The translations under genes were made by a program, and so were the position numbers. From Phyto melanocephala (Eukaryota; Arthropoda; Insecta; Diptera; Rhinophoridae), in assembly GCA_941918925.1 (NCBI GenBank), contig OW799233.1, forward strand, positions 135,438,533 to 135,502,532: a DNA stretch of 64,000 bases, written 5' to 3'. The notes under the pieces are model-generated. The model was not told the origin of the DNA. It did not search any database and saw only the letters and a list, made by a program, of their open reading frames with translations. Shown here one piece after another: positions 58,000-64,000 of this stretch. Position 1 is the stretch's first letter, and each line of letters opens with the position of its first letter.

Positions 58000-58884
58000 A
58001 CAAGTAAGAGCGCTATGTTCGGTCCTGCCGAATCTGATAATGCCCTTCACATTGTAGCTAAGCCTAGATTTTAAATTTCATTTAATACGCCATTTTTTTA
58101 TTATTTCCAAAGCCATCTTTCTTTTTGAATTTTAACATAGTTAATCGTATTCTACTAGTCAAAACCTTTAATTTGATACCCATATTGATGGGGTTAAAAA
58201 TATTTGTTCCGCAATTTTGTTTTCAGACTCCATCTTGGATTTAACACTTTTTTAATAGTTTACTATATTTTACTGGTCAAGCCCTTTTATTTGATACCAA
58301 TATTGTGGGGGTTGAAGGAGTTACATTTTAAAATACCAGATTTGACCCATATATAAATTAATTGTACGCCATTTTGTAGTGGCGGCCAACATGCGCTAGT
58401 CAAGCTTATATTGCGCTAGTCAAGTTATCAATATTGATTATATAGAAGCTGAAAAAAATTGATTTTCGTTTGTAAATTTTTTACCGATTAAAGCACGCTT
58501 TATTCAAAAATTTTCACAAATATCTCTACAGGCATATTACATCTGCAAATAGTAACAAATTTACCTATAAATTATTCTATGGCTGAAAATTTTAATTTTG
58601 GTTTTAAAAATATGGGAAGAAACTGAGGCAGTAGTTTTCTTTTTTTTTCTCATATCGCAGAAAGTTATGGTGCAATTTTGAGGAATTTCAACACCAATAT
58701 ATTCCCGGATACTTCCAAAAGATTTGTACCATACAGAAGGAACATATGGTTGCTTCTAAAAGTTGATTTCAACCAACACACAGACAGACAGACGGTAAGG
58801 GCTTAATCGACTCCTCTTTTCATAAGCTTTCAGAAAATATATACTTTATGGGGTCGAAAACGAAAATTATAGAAATTACAAACA
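58000..58884 (-). mobile_element. DINE-1-like group C element
   Basis: ACAAGTAAGAGCGCTATGTT with palindrome, 'gcccttcacattgtagc', group C interior ('actagtcaaaacctttaatt', 'gccattttgtagtggcggcc') and a group B-like 5' part cut off before the final hairpin by the next element. Confidence 0.78.
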
Positions 58885-58886
58885 AA

Positions 58887-58999
58887 ACAAGTAACAGTGC
58901 TATATTCGGCCGTGCCGAATCTTATATACCCTTCACAACGTGTAGTCATGCAATAACAATTGTTTGTATCACCATTCATCTATATATATATAAGTGAAA

Positions 59000-59030
<31 letters not shown>

Positions 59031-60503
59031 CTATAGACTCCGAAACTGTAAAACCGATCGGACTCAAACTTTGGCAAGTTGTTGTACACATACCAGGGAG
59101 TGTTTATGGGTGGAAAAAAGTGGGCGGGGCCTTGCCCATAAATAATTAGTTATCACTTTAAGCTACTTGCGCATGACCGATTTTTCTGAAACTTTGCACA
59201 CATATCGAGCTCTCATGACTAAAAAATTTCGTTATTAGAAAAGTGGGCAGGGCCACGCCCATAAAAAAGTTTTAATTTTGAGGTACTTGCACTGAACTGA
59301 TTTTTCTGAAACTTTGCACACATATTGAGCTGTCATGACTTTATGATTTCGTGATTAGAAAAGTGGGCAGGGCCACGCCCATAAAAAATAGTTATAATTT
59401 TGAGGTACTTGCACTGGACCGATTTTTCTGAAACTTTGCACACACATTGAGCTGTCATGACTATATAATTTTGTGATTTAAAAAGTGGGCAGGGCCACGC
59501 CCATAAATAAAAGTTATTATTTTGAGGTATTTGTACTGGACCGATTTTTCTGAAACTTTGCACACACATTGAGCTGTTATGACTATACAATTTCGTGATT
59601 AGAAAAGTGGGCAGCGCCACGCCCATAAAAAAAAGTTATCACTTTTCAGCTACTTAAGCATCACCGATTTTTCTGAAACTTTTCACACACATATTGAGCT
59701 GGCATGACTATACAGTTTCGTAATTAGAAAAGTGGGAAGTGCCACGCTCATAAAAAAAAGTTATAATTTTTAGCCTTGCACTTGATATTCGATTAAACTT
59801 AGAATGCGATTAAAATTCATGAAGGGGCGTAGCAACGCGCGCCGGAATTAGCTAGTATCATATAAAATACTTACATACGTACACGTTAAAATAAATGTGG
59901 CATCGAATCCCAGCTGAGCCAAAAAAATTTTATTCTATTTTATTTAATATATTATTTATATTTTATTATTTTTTTTAATGTTTTTTTTTTTAATTTTTTT
60001 AAAAAATTTTTTTAGCAAAATTTTTAAAAACTTTATTTAATTTTTTTTTCAATTTTTTTTTTGTAGTTTTTTTTATTATTTTTTTCTTATTTTTAATATT
60101 ATTTTTTTGTAATTTTTTTTGTTTGGTATGTTTTTACATGTATGTATGTATGTATGTATGTATGTATGTTGTTGTTGTAATTGTGAAAAAAACGAGGTGG
60201 TCGTGGTTTTTTGCTCATATCTCAGGAAGTTATGGGGCGATTGTGCTGAATTCCAATAGCGATTCATTCCTGGATATTTCAAAGAGATTGATACCATATA
60301 CAGATCTGAGGAACATATAGTTGCTTCTAAAAGTTGATTTCAACCAACACACGGACAGACGGCCAGGGCTTAATCGACTCCTCTATTCATAAGCTTTCAG
60401 AAAATATATACTTTATGGGGTCGGAAATGAAAATTGTAGAAATTACAAACGGAATGACAAAGCTATATATACCCTTGTGCACCACAGGTGAAGGGTATAA
60501 AAA
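58887..60503 (-). mobile_element. DINE-1-like group B element with nested Helitron
   Basis: ACAAGTAACAGTGCTATATT, 'acccttcacaacgtgtagtc', Helitron insertion 58979-59855, then 'catataaaatacttacatac', the inverse of the 'ggctcagctgg' block, a T-rich core, TATG repeats (60137-60168) and the 5' end 'accacaggtgaagggtataa'. Same internal version as 41451-42223. Confidence 0.83.
58979..59855 (+). mobile_element. Non-autonomous Helitron with internal tandem repeats
   Basis: TCTATATATATATAAGTGAA start, (GT)n, about six 120-nt units, hairpin 'ggcgtagcaacgcgcgcc' and TTAGCTAG end. Inserted between A and T of the group B sequence 'accattcat'. Confidence 0.87.
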
Positions 60504-61170
60504 TATCGCAAGGCATCATCATTATCTAAATTTAAAAATGCCAGAGAAACTAATCTTGATAGTGCAACAAAAATAACTTACATACATATGTGGCATAATA
60601 TAAAAAATGAGGTGCAAAAACAACACGGTATAATTTCAAAAACAACAGGTTCTAAAAAGTTATTCGAATTATTATTAATTTTCATTATTCGTAATTTTCC
60701 ATTTTAAGTTTGCTCGAGTAAATTGTTCGTCAAAAAATCTTCGGTTAAGCGAACGAATATAAGTCTTGTAAATTCCTTAATGTATGTATATGTATGTATG
60801 TGTGTATGTATGGTATAAACATATGTATAGGAAACTCCATTGTTATAGGACGGGATTTTAAAATTCAACTATTCTCCTTTCTTTTGTTTGAATTTCTATT
60901 AACTCCTATACATTTAGAAAATTTGCATTAATTCTTTATTGATTTAAGTATATTTTTGTCTAAAAACAAATAATTTCATTTAAAAATTTTAACTTTCATT
61001 TTCAATAAGTATGTACTTAAATTTAAATGGAATAACAAATGCACAAACTTATGTTTGTACAAGTATGTATTTATGTACATACATATATGTTTCATTATAT
61101 TTTTATACAGGCATGTATTTTAACTTCTAATCTTTTGTTCTGACTTTTTAAGGATTTTGGCATAAATATC
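60504..61170. other. Upstream region of K7
   Basis: AT-rich, with TGTA/TATG repeats near 60781-60812. No gene seen. Confidence 0.5.
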
Positions 61171-61178
61171 TATAAAAG
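61171..61178 (+). promoter_or_regulatory. TATA box of K7
   Basis: TATAAAAG, 52 nt before the ATG and followed by CCCCGAAATT. Confidence 0.65.
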
Positions 61179-61229
61179 CCCCGAAATTACTCCACAACTA
61201 CAAAAGTGTTTCATCTATTCATTTAAAAA

Positions 61230-61793
61230 ATGTTGTACGCAACATTATTCTCAGGTGTTGTCATAATACTTTGTTTAATGCCCGAGCAATCACAAATATC
61301 TGGTTTTTTTCAATACCAATTTAGTTATATATTAATACCCTGTCCCAGTAGTGAAAACATGATTTATACCACAGATGGCACCAGCTGCAATGTATTCCGT
61401 AATTATTGTCATATGAGACGGGCAAACGATAAACGTCGCCATGCTAAAAAGCCACGTAATTTTTTTTTTTAAGTTTAATAATCGCAAAAAATTAATTTGT
61501 TAAAAATGTTACATATCTTTTATGTCTAGTATTGTCTATTACAACAAAAGCTGATTGTCAATTCCAATGTGCTAGAGACTGTGGCATTGGAGGAACTCCG
61601 GTGTGTGGTGAATACGCTGGTTCATATATATATTATGCCGATGTTTGCGAACTATGGAAGACAGCCTGTGTCGAGGGACAATGTAAGTTTTGAATTAATT
61701 GTTAATTAATATACATACATATGTGTATTTACATATATTTCTTTTGTAGCTATTATTAAGGTACCCAATTCAGAATGTACCCTAAGAGGTTAA
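61230..61793 (+). CDS. K7: secreted double-Kazal protein, 140 aa
   Basis: Plus-strand exons 61230-61455, 61530-61682 and 61750-61793, GT-AG, phase-1 introns. Signal peptide with LFSGVVIILCLM core. The first module has PCPSSEN, TTDGTSCNVFRNYCHM; exon 2 starts LLSITTK and gives CARDCGIGGTPVCGEYAG, SYIYYADVCELWKTAC. Predicted P1 is Ile. Exon 3 encodes SIIKV, SEC and ends LRG. Exon 1 is the longest of the family (226 nt). AATAAA at 61914-61919 is a plausible poly-A signal. Same orientation as K6. Intact. Confidence 0.9.
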
Positions 61794-61919
61794 AACTGAA
61801 GTTTCATTAAACAAAAAATTTCTTGTGTAGACCAGATTCGAAATTCAGATTTATTTGACTGGACCTTGTTTAAACCACTCATACGTTCAATATGTGACGA
61901 AATAGTCCATGCCAATAAA

Positions 61920-62844
61920 ATTTATTCATTTATCCCTTTAATAAAAAATAAAATTTTATTTAATTACAAGTTTTCTTTATTTAAACCAAACAATATCAAT
62001 ATATTGTTACATGTTTTGAAATCACATTAACATTAAATAATAAGGTAAGGTAAGGTGGTCACGACTTTTTTAACAAACATTTTCCAAACGGGTAGCTTTG
62101 ATTTTCAAAATAAATTTTTGAAAATGAAAAAATTGTTTCTAAAACAATTGGGTTAATACATCTTAAAAAAAAGCGTGTGGCAGGTGTTAAGCAAATAAAT
62201 CTCGAAAATATTAATTTTGATAAAAAGATCTTCAAATCTTATTTTAATTTAAAATCTTGCAAATTAAGGTTAAATCTTCATTCTGGCAACGTTGTGTTGA
62301 TGCTATATAATAGTGATAGTGACAATGACAATGATGAGTATGATACGATGAAAAAGAAGGGGCTAAGGATGATATGACATTTATAGCCATTCCACATTCT
62401 TGGTACGATTGAAGTATTTACAAAGGACGAGGACGTTTATAACTAAGGTAGTAACAAAAGTAATTATCAATAGCTGGCATCGAAAGGCTGGGTAAAGATT
62501 TCAATCGCCCATTAAATCCAACCTGAAGCAAATGCCTACCATATGGCCATTAAAATAGGTACTCTCATATACTGTTACATTTTTCCAGTTTTTTTAAAAA
62601 ATGCATAATTTTTTTTTTACAAACTTTACATGGTTTTAATTGTACACACTTTTTTATTATTATTATTTTTAGATATTTTTGTTAGCGTTCACAGGGAAAT
62701 TGATTAAAAATAAGAAAATTTTTGTGGCCAATAAAATAGGCTAAATTTTTTTACATATTCCAAAAATTAAGGTCGAACTGAACATTTTAAGGTTGGTGAT
62801 CTAATTTTAATACAATAATAATCTAATATTAATACTGGCATCGA
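61920..62844. other. Intergenic DNA, no supported gene
   Basis: AT-rich. A 66-codon frame at 62177-62377 has an acidic NSDSDNDNDEYD stretch but no recognisable family and no conserved start context. Confidence 0.45.
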
Positions 62845-63415
62845 TGATAGATGGATCGAGCATAGCATTGTACTGAAGAAGAGAGGAGCCTAGTTAAAAA
62901 GCTTCGGGAACAGAATAAATCCTATAAATTTATAGCCGATTTAATTGGACGGTCTAAAAATTTTGTTGCCAATACCCTTAAGCCCCGAAACACAAAAGAA
63001 AGACATTGTGCTAAGAAAAAAGCCAGCCCAACTACTGATGATTACATAGCAATGCTTGCGAAACGAGACCCCTTTAAGTCCTCTAAGACGATTGCAGCTG
63101 AAATAAATAATCAAATTTCAGCAAGAACTGCGCGACGTCGCTTATGTGATAATAATCTTCCGGGACGAATAGCTCGAAAAGTTCCATTGCTAAAAAAAGT
63201 AAATTTACGGAAGAGGAAAGAATTTGAAAATCGCCATGGTGTGGCCAGAAGGGAAAAAATGGCATAACATACTCTGGAGTGATGAAACTAAAATTAATTT
63301 GTTTGGAAACGATGCAGGATGAAATTTGAGAAGACCAAAAAGTCAATAATTCAACCCACGTAACACTAAAAAAACAATAAAACATGCTGGCGGCAACATC
63401 ATGGGTTTGGGGATA
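62845..63415 (+). pseudogene. Tc1-like transposase, decayed and 3'-truncated
   Basis: Reads RSLVKKLREQNKSYKFIADL (helix-turn-helix), TDDYIAMLAKRDPFKSSKTI, NNQISARTARRRL, KVNLRKRKEFENRH. After a frame change it reads WPEGKKWHNILWSDETKINLF (with the catalytic DE), RRPKSQ, a stop, FNPRNTKKTIKHAGGN and GLGIF, where similarity stops. WSDE and KHGGGNIMVWG-type blocks are typical of Tc1 transposases. It lacks the last catalytic region. Different family from the fossil at 50354, which is a C-terminal piece. Confidence 0.82.
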
Positions 63416-63576
63416 TTTTTCTTGGTGAATTTTGTTTTTTTTATTGTAGATTTTTGTTATTATTTTAAAATAATAACTTTTTTTATTATTTTTATTTATT
63501 TTTATGCTTCGAATAATTATAAAGATGGTACCTATTTTAATGGCCACTTACATATGTATATTAACTGCCGCATTCA

Positions 63577-64000
63577 TCTATATATATAAAAGAGTAACGT
63601 GATTGACTGACTGACTGCCTGATTCATTATAGCGAAGTCCAAACACAAAGAGCTAATGACATGAAATTTGAACAATCGGTTCCTTTTTCAATATATAGCT
63701 CCACTAAGAAGGATTTTTGGAAATTCGTACTTTAAGGGGGTAAGAAATGTTAAATACGAGTAAAATCGGCAATCTTATATCTGTTAAACTAAAAATGATA
63801 CAAATTAAATTGAATAAGTATTGCAATTTGCAATTTGTCTGGCCTTTTTTTTTGAATTTTTAACCCCTAAGGGAACAAACGGGTAAAAACTGTAATTTAG
63901 TACTTTTTTGGTACCCTATGTAACTTCCAAACACATAAAACTAGAAAAAAAATTTTAAACTGTATTAACTGACTTTATATTATGTCTGTATAACTTGTGC
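63577..64000 (+). mobile_element. Helitron 5' end, runs off the window
   Basis: TCTATATATATAAAAGAGTA followed by 'gattgactgactgactgcct', a 5' end seen in many insect Helitrons, inserted after A. The interior ('aaatcggcaatcttatatct', 'tgtaacttccaaacacat') resembles the old copy at 4962-5480. The 3' end is outside the window. Confidence 0.65.

Noticed and set aside
62177..62377. 66-codon frame with acidic SDSDNDNDEYD stretch
   Set aside because: Isolated, no family match, low-complexity composition and no splice or promoter support.
63083..63547. 154-codon minus-strand frame
   Set aside because: Antisense to the Tc1-like transposase fossil, then AT-rich sequence; no independent support.

Overview
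The window looks like dipteran nuclear DNA, most likely from a calyptrate fly (house-fly, blowfly or stable-fly group). It is strongly AT-rich, its genes have three short exons with GT-AG introns, and most of it is built from fly-type transposon remnants. The commonest repeats have the architecture of Drosophila DINE-1/INE-1: a 5' TATACCC, an inverted GGGTATA near the 3' end, a small CG-rich palindrome, and a terminal GCTCTTACTTGT. I call these DINE-1-like non-autonomous Helentrons and sort them into groups A, B and C by internal sequence. Species cannot be fixed from the sequence.

The host content is one gene family: seven paralogues of a small secreted double-Kazal protein. Five lie on the minus strand (K1 1048-1605, K2 11416-11981, K3 23102-23669, K4 27625-28221, K5 44796-45364) and two on the plus strand (K6 57116-57658, K7 61230-61793). 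All share one gene plan: exon 1 carries the signal peptide and a degenerate Kazal module; exon 2 (153 or 156 nt) carries a canonical Kazal core; exon 3 carries the last cysteine. Both introns are in phase 1, and a TATA-like box lies 36-67 nt before the ATG. The Kazal scaffold is conserved, but the predicted reactive-site P1 residue differs in every copy (R, S, P, M, V, T, I), which suggests a diversified set of protease inhibitors. K1 has a 7-nt deletion that breaks its frame. K1, K2 and K3 sit in duplicated blocks of about 1.4-1.6 kb.

Layout: 0-13 kb holds K1 and K2 among group A elements, Helitrons, a hAT-like MITE and a pogo/Tigger-like MITE. 13-27 kb is mostly group A elements, with a truncated LINE at 20-21 kb and K3. 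27-32 kb holds K4 and a 3-kb group A element with exact 288-nt internal duplications. 32-44 kb is a nest of group B/C elements, including a Penelope-like element with an uninterrupted 824-codon reverse transcriptase/GIY-YIG ORF (37686-40160). 44-57 kb holds K5, more nested elements, a LINE tail and three Tc1/mariner fossils. 57-64 kb holds K6, K7, a nested Helitron, a decayed Tc1 transposase and the 5' end of another Helitron.

Three hammerhead-ribozyme-like sequences are present. One is in the Penelope 3' UTR. Two further copies (15731-15780 and 55321-55370, minus strand) have a stem I that covaries between them. No tRNA, rRNA or CRISPR array was seen.
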